The translations under genes and the position numbers were made by a program. Positions 63,957 through 64,000 of a DNA stretch of 64,000 nt are shown piece after piece. The notes below the pieces were generated by a model. That model made no database searches. It saw only the letters and a list, made by a program, of their open reading frames with translations, and was not told the origin of the DNA. Origin of the DNA: Helianthus annuus (lineage: Eukaryota; Streptophyta; Magnoliopsida; Asterales; Asteraceae). Location of the stretch: the NCBI RefSeq assembly GCF_002127325.2, contig NC_035436.2, forward strand, positions 31,025,558 through 31,089,557, in the 5' to 3' direction. The stretch's first letter is position 1. Each line of letters begins with the position of its first letter.

Positions 63957-64000
63957 ATTTGCACCAAATGATATGAAATTAATAAATTCATATTTGTGTT

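Overview
The window looks like intergenic DNA from a large, repeat-rich plant nuclear genome. The evidence is nested LTR retrotransposons with plant-type primer-binding sites (initiator-Met type TGGTATCAGAGCC and two TGGCGCC types), a Tat-lineage element with a second RNase H, chromodomain Ty3/gypsy elements with LTRs of 2-4 kb, a plant PIF/Harbinger-like transposase and a foldback MITE. An Asteraceae source is my guess from the general look of these families, not a demonstrated result. I see no convincing host gene. Host flanking DNA is only 1-1290, 18725-25297 (which itself holds the DNA transposon) and 63962-64000.

Layout. (1) Element A, 1291-18719 (+), is a Tat-like Ty3/gypsy element with LTRs of about 620 bp and TSD CTCAT. 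It carries broken gag-pol and a long spliced antisense reading frame before the 3' LTR. (2) Element B, 3673-10924 (+), sits inside the A gag zinc-finger region with TSD GAAAA. It is a very young element with LTRs of about 1.68 kb and no pol, but two intact ORFs and many short GC-rich dyads built on CACGGGGCCGTG. (3) 18725-22835 is anonymous AT-rich sequence. (4) 22836-25079 is a decayed Harbinger-like transposon containing a Mutator-like foldback MITE. (5) Element C, 25298-63956 (+), is a chromodomain gypsy element (TSD ATTTG, 3.7 kb LTRs) whose 3' LTR was split by later insertions and now lies in two pieces 27 kb apart. (6) Element E (-), 42216-61084, is inserted in the C 3' LTR. (7) Element D (-), 34320-42215, is inserted in the E 3' LTR. 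(8) Element F (+), 47427-57076, is inserted in the E leader with TSD TCAGA. A deletion fused what remains of the C 3' LTR directly to a truncated D 3' LTR at 34319/34320.

How the parts relate. C, D, E and F are related chromodomain gag-pol elements (gag with CCHC knuckles, protease, RT, RNase H, integrase, chromodomain). D and F are close relatives lying in opposite orientation. By-eye LTR comparison gives an age order: B (about 3 substitutions plus one 21-bp repeat unit) is youngest, then F (about 1%), A (about 2%), C (a few percent). All gag-pol frames are broken; F is closest to intact (one 1-nt deletion and one stop).

Most unusual signal. B, D, E and F each carry clusters of short perfect or near-perfect inverted repeats with four unrelated core sequences, mostly beside the LTR promoter. 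In B the dyad-plus-TATA arrangement recurs four times (LTR and three internal sites) with a 14-16 nt spacer containing CTGT. One internal copy precedes a good GT-AG intron and the second intact ORF, suggesting a duplicated promoter cassette that drives ORF2.
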